Source: Solen grandis
Taxonomy: Eukaryota; Mollusca; Bivalvia; Adapedonta; Solenidae
Assembly: GCA_021229015.1 (NCBI GenBank)
Contig: CM037777.1
Span: forward strand, 25,849,222 to 25,913,221
Direction: 5' to 3'
DNA length: 64,000 nt
A program made the position numbers and the translations under genes. Positions 11,120 to 22,030 of this stretch are shown piece after piece; the first letter of the stretch is position 1; each line of letters opens with the position of its first letter. The notes under the pieces are model-generated. The model made no database searches. It was not told where the DNA came from and was given only the letters and a program-made list of their open reading frames with translations.

Positions 11120-11549
11120 ATAATTAATATGATAGTATTTAATAATGGAATTAATGATAATTGGATATTGATTATACTGTTATAGAAATGTTAGCAGGTT
11201 TGTGGGTTTTGAGATAAATATTTAGAGGATAAGAAAGGTTTTATGCTATAATTTACGGCAGGAATGGGCAGACCCTAGCTCTATCAGGTATTAATTTGGA
11301 TCAGAAGTAATAGCTTGGTCAACACATCTTGCAGGTAATTAAATGGGTCTAGTGAATAATTGCAGGTCTTGACAATGGAGCTGAAATCTCTCATTTCCAC
11401 ACCTGTCTTTAATATGATGGATGCCACAGGATTTAAATGAGGGAAGGAGCAGTATTTGTTCATATTTCCTGGCAGGGTCTGGGGAACTCCCTCTTTACCC
11501 ATAATGCATCACCTGTTCTTAATGATAGAAGATTGCATGAAGATCAAGC
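11120..11549. other. No gene seen
   Basis: AT-rich sequence downstream of the candidate donor site. If that exon is real, this would be intron. No recognisable element. Confidence 0.4.
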
Positions 11550-11690
11550 ACTTTGATCCAGTGGTTACGTACATGACTGAGGATTCAAATGATGTGGGTA
11601 CAAATCTCATCTTGGGCATGAGTCTTTTATGACACAAAGTACTGGTCCAACCCAGAAATTGGGGAAAGGCATTTTTATAAGTTGTAAATT
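11550..11690 (+). mobile_element. SINE family A copy
   Basis: A tRNA-like start (GATCCAGTGGTTACG) and the family body AAAGTACTGGTCCAACCC (about 11636-11653) are followed by the tail TTTTTATAAGTTGTAA. It matches the reverse-orientation copies at 9721-9860 and 12447-12655. Confidence 0.6.
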
Positions 11691-12269
11691 TTTTTTATTT
11701 CTAATTCGACGTTAAAACAAGTAAGTTAAAACTAATAGTAGATAATTCAGACATAAAACAAGTTAAAGAGGAAATATTGGGTAGATAATGGAATTATTCT
11801 TTAGCTGTAACTCGACCACTGAACCATGTGCGATGAAAATGACCACGAAATGACCCATGGTCTTAGTAATATAAAACCTGATCAAACCTGGTCATCAGAG
11901 TCTGTATGGTTGACCAATCCTCCACATCTTTTTCAGACCAATTATGGCTTCTTAGAGTTTGATCTGGCTTTTTATGGTAACTTGCATCATCATACTCTGA
12001 TATAGTCCCATCAATGAGCCGCTCGGCGCGACATGATATTTTGGGACTGGTTGTCACGCCGAAGGGGATATCGCCAAATCAAAAGTAGAACGATATCACA
12101 AATTATGGGTACACATATGTGGACTTACTCTGATATAACCAAGAGAGGTTGTAGTTTGGATCCTTTTTTGTTATACATGTATATCAAAGTTATTGAAATT
12201 AGGATGCTATTGTATTTAAAGTATAGTATTTCAGGGCAAGACTTAAAATTCTTTTGCGACTTGCATTTT
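11691..12269. other. No gene seen
   Basis: Mixed sequence. Short open frames on both strands (about 64-82 codons, overlapping) show no recognisable motif and are not called. Confidence 0.45.
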
Positions 12270-12438
12270 TTGCCGTGGTAGACAAAATTTCGATAAGCAA
12301 GACCAGCATTTCACTGGCAGTTTGCTAGTGTTTGAGCCTTGTATTTTCCTTGCTTGGTGATCAGCTGGTGGTTTCAGGAGTGCTTGGCCCCGTATCAGGA
12401 TAATATATGAAACTGGGTGTGGTATCATGCCTCTTGTC
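12270..12438 (+). mobile_element. SINE family C body fragment
   Basis: Contains TTGCTTGGTGATCAGC and GGGTGTGGTATCATGCC, in the same order as at 8985-9115 and 34880-34985. No tRNA-like head is visible. Confidence 0.5.
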
Positions 12439-12446
12439 TATGTTAA

Positions 12447-12655
12447 GGTTTAGTTTAAACATTTCTTTTACGTCAATTGCGAAACAAGTTCTTACAACTT
12501 ACACTAATAACTCTCAATGGTTCCTGGGTTGGACCAGTACTTTGCACCTGGGAAGGTCATGAAGAGTTCTTGCCTCCAACGGGGTTCAAAACCACAACCT
12601 TCGGATCCTTAATCGGATACATTACCACTGGACCACAGTGCCCTATGTTAAGGTG
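12447..12655 (-). mobile_element. SINE family A, most complete copy
   Basis: Read on the minus strand: a tRNA-like head with CCAGTGGTAATGTATCC (A-box-like) and a weak B box, then the body GTACTGGTCCAACCCAGG, then the tail GAACTTGTTTCGCAATTGAC. The tail (12450-12512) is nearly the same as that of the Meta-type SINE at 14782-15035, which suggests both are mobilised by one LINE. Confidence 0.65.
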
Positions 12656-13585
12656 AGGCAGGCACTATAATTATGTCTGACTAACGTAGACAGAGCCCAA
12701 AATGACTGAAATACTGTTGAAGGGATGTTAAAATCAAACAGTATGGCTCGAGCATATCGCATTTAAGTTGTAAAGGGTAAAAAATGAAGATATAGAGACA
12801 GGTAGACCCACAGCTCACTTCATTTCTAAATTTTGTTTTGCATTTTGTACTTTCATATAATAAATGATAAATCTGTATGATTTATTCTTGAGCTATTTTT
12901 GTTTTCTGCGTAGTTAACAGCTTCTACATTAATGACTTGGCACAGACCTGGAAACTTGAATCATATTACACGGTTTGTTGTTGTTCAATTTCACATTTTA
13001 TCGCCAGGTATTTCTGTATTCCCACAGAATAAACAGATTTCTCCCCTAAGATCACATACAGACAGGGAGAAACCATTGTCATTAAATCTAGACATGCGTA
13101 TGTGAATCTAAAAAAAAAAGAAAAAAAGAGCGAATCACTTAACTGGAGATAATATGCTTAAAATTATGGAATGCATTATTTTTAAGTTCTTTTAGTTATA
13201 TATTTTAATCTATATGGATAGTTTAATTAACTGCAAAGTGGATGATACATTTGTATATAATTATATGCTACCAATTATGCCTGTGATTTTTATTTGCTAC
13301 TTATTGATAGGTATAATTAAGATTTCTTTGATCTATTCTGTAAAAATTAAAACTACTTTAAAACTAAAGAGTACTGGTAAAAATGGTTTTATTTCTTAAC
13401 TATTCAAGCATAAATGGAGTTTCAGCTACATGTTTATTACTCATTAAAGAATGTCTGAGATAATTCTATAGATTGTTGAACTATTTTCAGAATTTTGACT
13501 CAAGTTTAAAACTTTATGATTCAGACATTTGAAGCAACTGTACATAATGTGTATCTTATAGGGCACATCATAATGGGGTATGCAG
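12656..13585. other. No gene seen
   Basis: Strongly AT-rich DNA. A 61-codon open frame at 13214-13399 has hydrophobic residues but no recognisable family and is probably chance. Confidence 0.5.
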
Positions 13586-14085
13586 TAGCAACATTTTGGT
13601 CTGACCATGGTCAGATGACTATGGTCAAACCATTGTCAGACATGGTATGGTATGTAATCATGCAGTTGGGTCAAAGATGATCAGCCTGAATTTCTATGAT
13701 TGACCATAATTGGGTCAAAGATGATCAGCCTGAATTTCTCTTAAAACCTTAACTATAGTTAAACCATGATTGGGGATCATTTAACCCTTTCCCTCATATA
13801 GACTCATTTTGACGCACTCAATAGGTACCACATAAAGCCTGATCTGCAGAAAACCACAGTTAAACCTTACCAAATTTAATTACAAAATCCTCATTTCCAG
13901 ACCACTGAGGAGCAGCGAACAGCATAAAACCTGATCAGCCTACGAGTTACTCGTAGGCTGATCTGGTTTTATGCTGTTCGCATAGGTCTTTTCATGGTTT
14001 CCTCTATGAGGGAAAGGGTTAACAGGGTTTGACCATGGACAAATATGGTTAGCTGTGACCATTTTTCTTAGGGGTAAGTAATAGC
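13586..14085. repeat. GACCATGGTC-rich repeat interrupted by a MITE
   Basis: Inverse motifs (GGTCTGACCATGGTC at 13597-13611; TTTGACCATGGACAAATATG after 14028) lie on both sides of the MITE. A 28-base direct duplication begins GGGTCAAAGATGATCAGCCT near 13667 and again near 13711. It may be an older foldback element; class unknown. Confidence 0.4.
13785..14018 (+). mobile_element. piggyBac-like MITE, copy 6 (compensated palindrome)
   Basis: Flanked by TTAA at 13781-13784 and 14019-14022. The internal palindrome reads GCCTACGAGT-T-ACTCGTAGGC. Relative to the other copies, G to A at 13942 is matched by C to T at 13954, so the stem stays perfectly paired. Confidence 0.9.
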
Positions 14086-14524
14086 GCATGTAAAATGGGA
14101 GATGGGCAAATGTTATCTTCCATATTTTATATTGTACCCCCAATTTCCTTCAACTTCTGAATACCAAGGTCACATTTTTTTTCTCATTAGACAAGCAAAA
14201 CATTCAAAATAGGTACTTAACATTCCTATAAAAACAATTTTCAGACCAAAAATCTTGTCAGTTAGGAGCCACTGTATATTTCTCTGCTAAATGAGGGAAC
14301 AAAAATATTAAGTGTCTTATGAAGAGGTTATGTTTTTATCTGCGTCTGCCTGTTGTTGTTTTTTTTGTCTTTTAGCTACCAAGATATTATTAATAATTAA
14401 AATAATATCACCAATTATCTTTTAAAGGAGAAGTATATGGGATGCGACAAGGAAAATATCAGGGCCAAGCCCCTGCGAAAAAGTTCATGAATTTTTCATG
14501 AATGTTCATGATCCAATTTGGCAG
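14086..14524. other. No gene seen
   Basis: AT-rich non-coding sequence without a recognisable element. Confidence 0.45.
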
Positions 14525-14660
14525 GGGTAGTGTTCAATTTAACGATGAATCTGAAGGCTCAAGGTTTGATCCCTAATTTGAGCCAATAATTATTCGGGAC
14601 ATTCCCAGGAGCAAAGTACTGGTCCAACCCAAAAGTCCTCATTAGGGTTTATTATAAACA
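14525..14660 (+). mobile_element. SINE family A copy
   Basis: AAGGTTTGATCCC (B-box-like) is followed by GCAAAGTACTGGTCCAACCC (14611-14630). Same layout as 6185-6330 and 11550-11690. Confidence 0.6.
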
Positions 14661-14781
14661 GTGACACAACTTGTTTTCAATTAGATGTTGAAGAAATTTG
14701 AAATGAAATTAAAGAACAGGTGAATAGATTATGAGGTGAATAAAACCCTCATAGAACCAGTTGAATTGGTAATAAAGATAA

Positions 14782-15035
14782 TTATTTAGAGTTTAAACTT
14801 GATTTATTTTACATCAATTACGAAACAAGTTCTCACAACTTATATTAATCATTCTCGATGGCTCTGATGGTGCCGATTGTGGTCATTATTGTTGGAGGAA
14901 ACTGGAGAACCCTGAGAAAACCCACGTGTCTGGACGGGTGACCACTGTACCCCCTCACATACATGACCAGGAATCGAACCTGGGACGCATTGGTGAAAAG
15001 CAAAGCGTGTTACCACTATGCTATCCAGGCATGAT
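14782..15035 (-). mobile_element. Meta-SINE-like tRNA-derived SINE
   Basis: On the minus strand it starts GCCTGGATAGCATAGTGGTA (A box within), then CCCAGGTTCGATTCCTGG (B box with a paired T-arm). The body has GGGTTTTCTCAGGGTTCTCC and AGTTTCCTCCAACAATAATG, which resembles the conserved central domain of Meta-SINEs in metazoans. It ends in the same tail as SINE family A (14787-14855). About 250 bp. Meta-SINE assignment is from memory of the domain, not a search. Confidence 0.7.
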
Positions 15036-15674
15036 AGAAAAAAACGCTCCAGGAAAACAGAAACAATTCAAAATAATTGCTTTTTGAATGGGTGACTTTT
15101 TTCTATACAATGAGAGTCTGGCCCAGATATTCTTTCACCTATATAGATTTAAACTGACAGCAAAATGCTGCTGAACCTTCTTTCTATAGGTATGGAAACA
15201 GGTTTCGGTACCTGGAATGCTTAATTGCTTTCCCATACACTTAATTAGGTAGACAGCCATTCTGCATAGAGTAAATATATATCTTAGACATGTTAGCTTT
15301 TATAGACTTCTTAGTGGAGAGTCTTGAAAAATGCATGTGCTTTTAATCAAATTTGGAATTTTTATGCTTATTGTACAGTTGTTTAGAATACTTTGGAGGT
15401 GTTTAACTTGTTCAAAATTGTTGTTGACATTATCACTAGCAGTATTAGATAAAGCAGAGGCAAGATTTTTAAAATTATTTTATTATTTCTGTCTGATATA
15501 GCTAAGGGTCTTTTTTTTTCAGAGAGTATGTAGTGTAGTAGAGTATGTGAAGTGTCTGTTAGTTGAAAGCGTAACATACTTAAAATAACTGAAACCAGGG
15601 TTAACTGAAACACTTCAGCTTTTCACCAATGTAACCTTGGTTCAATCCTTGGTTGGTTTAATTGAAGGCATGCA
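15036..15674. other. No gene seen
   Basis: AT-rich non-coding DNA; no recognisable element. Confidence 0.45.
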
Positions 15675-15755
15675 GTACGTTGCTTTGACCAAAAAACTGC
15701 CGCATTAAAAAAAAAAAATAATTAATGCCGCAGTTTTTCAGTCAAAGCAAAGTAC
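15675..15755. repeat. Strong hairpin, ~32-bp arms
   Basis: The left arm (15675-15706; GTACGTTGCTTTGACC at its start) pairs with the right arm (15724-15755; ends GTCAAAGCAAAGTAC), with few mismatches. The loop is A-rich, about 17 bases. This could be a minimal foldback element or a transcribed hairpin. No clear TSD was recognised. Confidence 0.75.
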
Positions 15756-16076
15756 TGGATACTCGTACCTTTGGGTTTAACGGAATTTGGTATAAATTTC
15801 AGACTAATTGGTTCCCTCTCGCATCAACAATCGCATGAATTAGTACCACTGAGAAGTGCTTGTCATTTGACTTTCACCTAGATGGGGATTTATTTTTTTT
15901 AAACAAAAAGGTTGTTCCTAAATTTTTATTGTTTTTGAACAGTCAGATTCTTTCAATATGGGGAATAATGGTCAAGTTAAATGTTAAACGTAATTTATAG
16001 CAATAAAAGAAAAATAATTTACAGACAGATGCTTCGCTAACTCTAAAGCTGATCAGGTTTTATGCTGTCCAGTTAA

Positions 16077-16261
16077 CCCTATACATCATGCCTATTCATA
16101 TACAAATTTACAACCCTATTGATATGAACTGACATAACTTTAAATGATATATGAAAAAGTAGTTCAGACTGCAGTATCTGATCTTCAATAATGTATGAGC
16201 AAACAGAGCAGACCCTGATCAGACTTCTCTGTTCGCCATGATGTCTAAATGTAGTAAAGGG
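16077..16261. mobile_element. Second TTAA-flanked small element (tentative)
   Basis: TTAA at 16073-16076 and 16262-16265 bounds a 185-bp segment with CCCTATACATCATG at one end and a partly inverse GTAGTAAAGGG at the other. Its middle (CATAACTTTAAATGATATAT) is similar to 45550-45760. It may be another non-autonomous piggyBac-like family. Terminal pairing is imperfect. Confidence 0.4.
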
Positions 16262-16388
16262 TTAATACTATTGTGATGAAAAGGTACAATTTCAGTCAGA
16301 TCGGGCTTTATGATGGTCAGTTGTCATGCCAATGACATAACTACCTGGTTCAGGATTTGGAAATGTTTTCTGTATTACCGACAAGAGA

Positions 16389-16644
16389 GTAACTGTAGAT
16401 ATAGAAGATGTAGCAGAATACAAAGATAAATATTACAGAACCAGTCTGCAGGAGGACTGGTACCTACAGTAACTGTAGATATAGAAGATGTAGCAGAATA
16501 CAAAGATAAATATTACAGAACCAGTCTGCAGGAGGACTGGTACCTACAGTAACTGTAGATATAGAAGATGTAGCAGAATACAAAAGTAGCAGAATACAAA
16601 GATAAATATTACAGAACCAGTCTGCAGGAGGACTGGTACCTACA
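16389..16644. repeat. 80-bp tandem repeat, three copies
   Basis: Copies at 16389-16468 and 16469-16548 appear identical. The third (16549-16644) has a 16-base internal duplication of GTAGCAGAATACAAA. The unit contains the palindrome CCAGTCTGCAGGAGGACTGG. Near-identity implies recent duplication. Confidence 0.95.
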
Positions 16645-16954
16645 GGATTGTTTACGCCTGGTGCCATTTCTGAGTAAACTATTGAATGTGTTTAGTTTTA
16701 TTGAAGCCACTGGAATTTCAATCAATATACTACATGTCATATGCAATGTTGTACCAGGTAGAGATGCGGTGTGGTGCAGTCTTTACATTTGCATGTCAAA
16801 GGCTGGGTTCAAGATGCAGTGTGGTACAGACTCTACCACTATGTGTCTAGGGGGTGACATGATGGTAACATTCCAGCTATTACAAGTTGGAGTTGTAGAA
16901 GAGGTAGTGGGGATCAGTATATAGTAGTAACATCATTAGTATTTTTAGTATTAA

Positions 16955-17188
16955 CCCTTTCCCTCATAGAGGAAACCATGAAAAGACCTATGCGAATAGC
17001 ATAAAACCAGATCAGCCTGCGAGTAACTCGCAGGCTGATCAGGTTTTATGCTGTTCGCTGCTCCTCAGTGGTCTGGGAATGAGGATTTTATAATTAAATT
17101 TGGTAAGGCTTAACTGTGGTTTTCTGCAGATCAGGCTTTATGTGGTACCTACTGAGTGCGTCAAAATGAGTCTATATGAGGGAAAGGG
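16955..17188 (-). mobile_element. piggyBac-like MITE, copy 7
   Basis: Flanked by TTAA at 16951-16954 and 17189-17192, reverse orientation, with the complete internal palindrome (GATCAGCCTGCGAGT / ACTCGCAGGCTGATC). One of the least damaged copies. Confidence 0.9.
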
Positions 17189-17192
17189 TTAA

Positions 17193-17585
17193 AGTAATCC
17201 AGTGAAAGCCAGTTCCAGTTAATGTCCCAAGGATGTCATTCCAGTCTCCTCTAATAGTTAGTTTAACCCCAGGGAGGTTCAGCGTAGCTCACCCTCTGTA
17301 ATAAGGAATAATTGCCGTCATGTTGAATTAGATATAATTTCCAGTGAGTATTCTGTTATAGACAGATCAATTTGTGTGTACATGGCACAGCTGTTTATAT
17401 AATGATGCAGGTTTTTGTTTTTTTCTGTATTTACATATAATATTTTCAAGGCCACTTTGGAAGAAGATGTTCAAGCGTGTGGCTTCACACGGTTAAAGAT
17501 GTGGTATGCCATCTTCTATTAGTATGTTGAAATGTTAGTTTGGCAGCACTCTTTGTACCTTCTCACCAAACATGGTGTGGGGAAT
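17193..17585. other. No gene seen
   Basis: Non-coding sequence between a MITE and a minisatellite. Nothing recognised. Confidence 0.45.
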
Positions 17586-17589
17586 ACTC

Positions 17590-18085
17590 CTAGACTTTAA
17601 ATGGTGGAAAGGTGGGGGTATGTTCCTAGGATTTAGGTGGGGCTTAGCCAAGGGATTAAGGTGGGGTTATGTTCCTGTGATTTAGGTGGGGGCTAAGCTG
17701 ACTCCAGGATTAAGGTGGGGGTATGTTCCTGTGATTTAAGTTGGGCTTAGCCAAGGGATTCTGGTGTGGGTTGTTCCTGTGATTGAGGTGGGGCATAGCC
17801 GAGGGTTGAAGTTAGGGTATGTTCCTGTGATTAAGATGGGTCATACCCAAGGGATTACGGTGGGGTTATGATCCTGCAATTTAGGTTGGGCATAGCCAAA
17901 GATTAAGGTAGGAGTATGTTCCTGTGATTTAGATGGGGTTTAGCCAGGGATTGGGGTTTAGCTGATGGATTAAGGTGGGGGTATGTACCTGTGATTTAGG
18001 TGGAGCAAACCTAAGGATTAAGGTGGGGCAAATGGGGTTTCCATTTGGGATTATTTCTCTGATTTAGGTGGGGCAAACCCAAGCA
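17590..18085. repeat. ~48-bp G-rich minisatellite
   Basis: About nine or ten diverged units of the form GGATTAAGGTGGGGGTATG, TTCCTGTGATTTAGGTGGGG, then CTTAGCCAAG. The strand shown is rich in GGG triplets, but these are too far apart within a unit to argue for a quadruplex without a test. Confidence 0.85.
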
Positions 18086-18378
18086 ATTATTCCTTAATTT
18101 TCAGTGGAGGAGACACTTAAAAATGGCCTCTGATCAGAGGAAGGGAAAAAGAGACCAGTTAAGTTTGATCAGTAAATCAAGCCTTCTATTAATTCAACAA
18201 AATCATCTTCAGTGTAATTATTCATATACCCTCCGTTGTTGGTGTAGCAGCCTTGTTAATCAGTCCTATTATAACCACACTATCATTTAATTAAGTTTGA
18301 TCAATTTTCTGACACATAAATCTGTCTGTCTCCCACAAGTGTTCACGCCTGACTAAATCTCTGTATGTATCGATCAAG

Positions 18379-18478
18379 NNNNNNNNNNNNNNNNNNNNNN
18401 NNNNNNNNNNNNNNNNNNNNNNNNNNNNNNNNNNNNNNNNNNNNNNNNNNNNNNNNNNNNNNNNNNNNNNNNNNNNNN
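18379..18478. other. Assembly gap (100 N)
   Basis: Exactly 100 N, a usual placeholder length. It abuts the satellite at 18479, so array collapse or unresolved length is the likely cause. Confidence 0.95.
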
Positions 18479-19800
18479 ATATTTGGACTCCAAATGTAGG
18501 GGCACTTTTTGGGACCATGTTATAGAATGTTGTGAGTGTGAGTTCTATATTTGAACTCCAAATGTAGATGGCACATTTTATTGGACCATGTTATAGAATG
18601 ATGTGTGAGTGTGGGTGCTATATTTGGATTCCAAATGTAGATGGCACATTTTATTGGACCATGTTATAGAATGATTTGTGAGTGTGAGTTCTATATTTGG
18701 ATTCCAAATGTAGATGGCACATTTTATTGGACAATGTTATAGAATGATGTGCAAGTGTGAGTGCTATATTTGGATTTCAAATGTAGATGGCACATTTTAT
18801 TGGACCATGTTATAGAATGATGTGAGTGCTATATTTGGACTCCAAATGTAGATAGCACATTTTATTGGACCATGTTATAGAATGATGTGTGAGTATGAGT
18901 TCTATATTTGGATTCCAAATGTAGATGGCACATTTTATTGGACCATGTTATAGAATGATGTGAGAACGTGAGTTCTATATTTGGACTCCAAATGTAGATG
19001 GCATATTTTATTGGACCGTGTTATAGAATGATGTGAGAGTGTGAGTGCTATATTTGGACTCCAAATTTAGATGGCACATTTTATTGGACCATGTTATAGA
19101 ATGATGTGTGAGTGTGAGTGCTATATTTAGATTCTAAATTTAGATGGCACATTTTATTGGACCATGTTATAGAATGATGTGAGAGTGTGAGTGTTATATT
19201 TGGACTCCAAATTTAGATGGCACATTTTATTGGACCATGTTATAGAATGATGTGTGAGTGTTATATTTGAACTCCAAATGTAGATGGCACATTTTATTGG
19301 ACCATGTTATAGAATGATGTGAGTGCTATATTTGGACTCCAAATGTAGATGGCATATTTTATTGGACCATGTTATAGAATGATGTGAGAGTGTGAGTGCT
19401 ATATTTGGACTCCAAATTTAGATGGCACATGTTATAGAATGATGTGAGAACGTGAGTTCTATATTTGGACTCCAAATGTAGATGGCACATTTTATTGGAC
19501 CATGTTATAGAATGATGTGTAAGTGCTTTATTTGGACTCCAAATGTAGATGGCACATTTTATTTGACCATGTTATAGAATGATGTGAGAGTGTGAGTTTT
19601 ATATTTGGACTCCAAATGTAGATGGCACATTTTATTGGACCATGTTATAGAATGATGTGAGAGTGTGCGTTTTATATTTGGACTCCAAATGTAGATGGCA
19701 CATTTTATTGGACCATGTTATAGAATGATGTTAGAGTGCTATATTGGGACTCCAAATGTAGATGGCACATTTTATTGGACCATGTTATTAGAATGATGTG
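18479..19800. repeat. ~70-bp satellite array, about 19 copies
   Basis: Units of roughly 60-76 bp carry ATATTTGGACTCCAAATGTA, then GATGGCACATTTTATTGGAC, then CATGTTATAGAATGATGTG and a variable GTGAGTG spacer. I count about 19 occurrences of the core. Each unit contains the inverted repeat ATTTGGA-c-TCCAAAT. Length varies mainly in the GAGTG spacer. The array is cut by the gap on its left side. Confidence 0.95.
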
Positions 19801-22030
19801 TGTCTGATTAATCTTATAGATACATGTATTTTGAAATTCCTCTTTCAATCGTGCTAGATGCTTTCTTTGATTTGATGCTGTCACTCATTTGAGCAATATC
19901 TACGTATTGTTGATAATTTACGTTGATTTAGTTTCAGTAACAATTTTAACATATTAAGATGATGCTGATTTAAAATAGTCTCAATTTAAGCTCTTAAAAC
20001 ATAGTTTTGCTTAATCCTTTTCTTTCTAACTTAATTCTCTTTAAGTTCTACAAAATGTATAATTACATGTGTATATATTTTTTTGAAATTTCATTCATTT
20101 GAATAAATAGTATTAATGACTAGTATTTAATTATAAACAAATTACAATGTTAAAACAGCCATAAAATAATAACTAATCAATATTAATAATACAATGTAGT
20201 AACCATATTAAATTGTCATTATGTTGATCTATTTGATATATTGCAGTAAAGATAATATTGTAATCTGTATAATGTTATATTATCAATGTGTCTTATAGAC
20301 TCAGTCTGCTTTGATGGGAAGGTCCGTAGTAAATTATCATAACCTAATTACAATGTAAACCAAGAGTAAAAACTACACATGTACTTCTATTTATGGATGC
20401 CTTATTTTCCCAGTGATGTACGGCAGTGCCGTTGTGGCTATTTCTGGATCAAAGAACTTTCAAATGGTTTGACAGTAAGATTTTCCTTAGTGAGTGATGT
20501 GTGGCACTAAAGTGTTGAGTCCCTAGCTCCATGGTCAAGGTCTCACTTAGAGGGTGAAAGTTGCATCTTAGTTCGCAGGCTCTACATGTCGCCCTTAGGC
20601 TTCTAGTTTTACTGAACCTTTAAGGAATTGCTTTGAAACTTGTAACACTTGTTTATGACCATCAAACTTCTTATATATGTGTCATGAATTGTGACCAAAT
20701 TATGCCGCTCTTGACTTTTGATTTGAATCTAGAATAAGATTTTAGTAACACCTCACCTTTTCACTGAACCCTGTCATGGCTTTTTACAAAAATTATGCCC
20801 CTTTTGCCTATGGTAATTCAGAGATTCTTGTTTAGCTAATACTTCCTAACATTCTTTTTGGCAAAGCACTTAAATAGTCGAGTGCACTGTTTTACAGACG
20901 CTTTGGTTTATTATTTTGGAAAAGAAGATTTCCAAAGCTGTATACAAAATTATTTTTTGTGTATGTATTTTTATGATATGTTAAGCTATGTTTACTATGA
21001 TAGATGCTCTGGGGGTGATTGTCAAAGGAATTGGAGGAGTTTTCTTTTTCTTTTGCCTCTATAAAAGGCCTATATTATGTCACATCTTAATTGCCAAAAT
21101 GGCTGTATCTTCCCAATTTGGAGATAAAAACTTAACAATATCATGGATTTAAGAACTTAACTATATCATGTTTTTCCCCAAAGATGGGTTAAAACTTTCT
21201 GACATTTTCTTATAATATAAATCATTTAAAAAATTACACTGTAAAAGCTATTTAATCACTAGCTAAATAGTTTCAGTGTATTTGATCTTCCCAATTTCTA
21301 CGTTTTTGGTAAACATTTCCCAAAATGAGGGAGTTAGCAATGCTACCATGACAAGAATTTGTTATTGGTATTTAGGGCAGTTATAAATGTGCCTAGATGG
21401 ATTTTTAAGAGTTTTAGGCACATTATATACATGTATCTATTCAAACTTCAATATGCTGATCATCTTTTCTGATTAAAAAAAAATATTTCATGTGGGAACG
21501 TTCCTGGTTAATGTAAACTATTTAAAAGTAGGTAAGTAGGTTGAATGGATTTTGTGTCATAACATATTGGACCTCAGGAAACAATATTGGTTTCTTGTTT
21601 TATGTATGATATGGCTTTTCTTCATCAACCTGATATCAGTAATCAGAGGGAAAATATGCTAGTAATTTATATTTGAATTGTTGTTTATACCTGAATGAAC
21701 AATATATGAATGTTCATGCATATAACCTATAAAATATATTTTGTTCTTTAAATAAATAAACCAAAAGCATTGGTATGTATAATTTATTATGAGTAGTGTT
21801 TTATTTAAGTCCTGCAATGGTTCAACTATTTTGGAGATGTGTTTTGGATATTGATATGATGTTCTTTTTCATTTGGAAAGAACCAATCCAAGGTGTACTG
21901 GTTAATGTGGCTGCATAGAAATCATCTATCAAAAGGTTGTTGGTTTGATCCTTAGCTACCACAAACCTAAGCTGAAAATAATGATATGTCTTTCTAGTAG
22001 TTTTGATTTCCTGTCCGCTCCATAACTTTT
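19801..22030. other. No gene seen; degenerate repeats
   Basis: AT-rich. Bases about 20560-20840 contain phrases such as AAAATTATGCCCCTTTTGCC that are typical of old dispersed bivalve repeats (from memory). Short open frames, such as 20858-21064, have no recognisable features. Confidence 0.45.

Noticed and set aside
14930..15035. tRNA gene on the minus strand
   Set aside because: It has good A and B boxes, but it continues into a Meta-like body and shared tail, and the acceptor stem does not close; it is a SINE.
16661..16924. 87-codon open frame
   Set aside because: No recognisable motif and no paralogue in the window; it starts in low-complexity sequence beside a tandem repeat.
18479..19800. 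CRISPR-like array
   Set aside because: Whole units are repeated without unique spacers, in eukaryotic DNA; it is a satellite.
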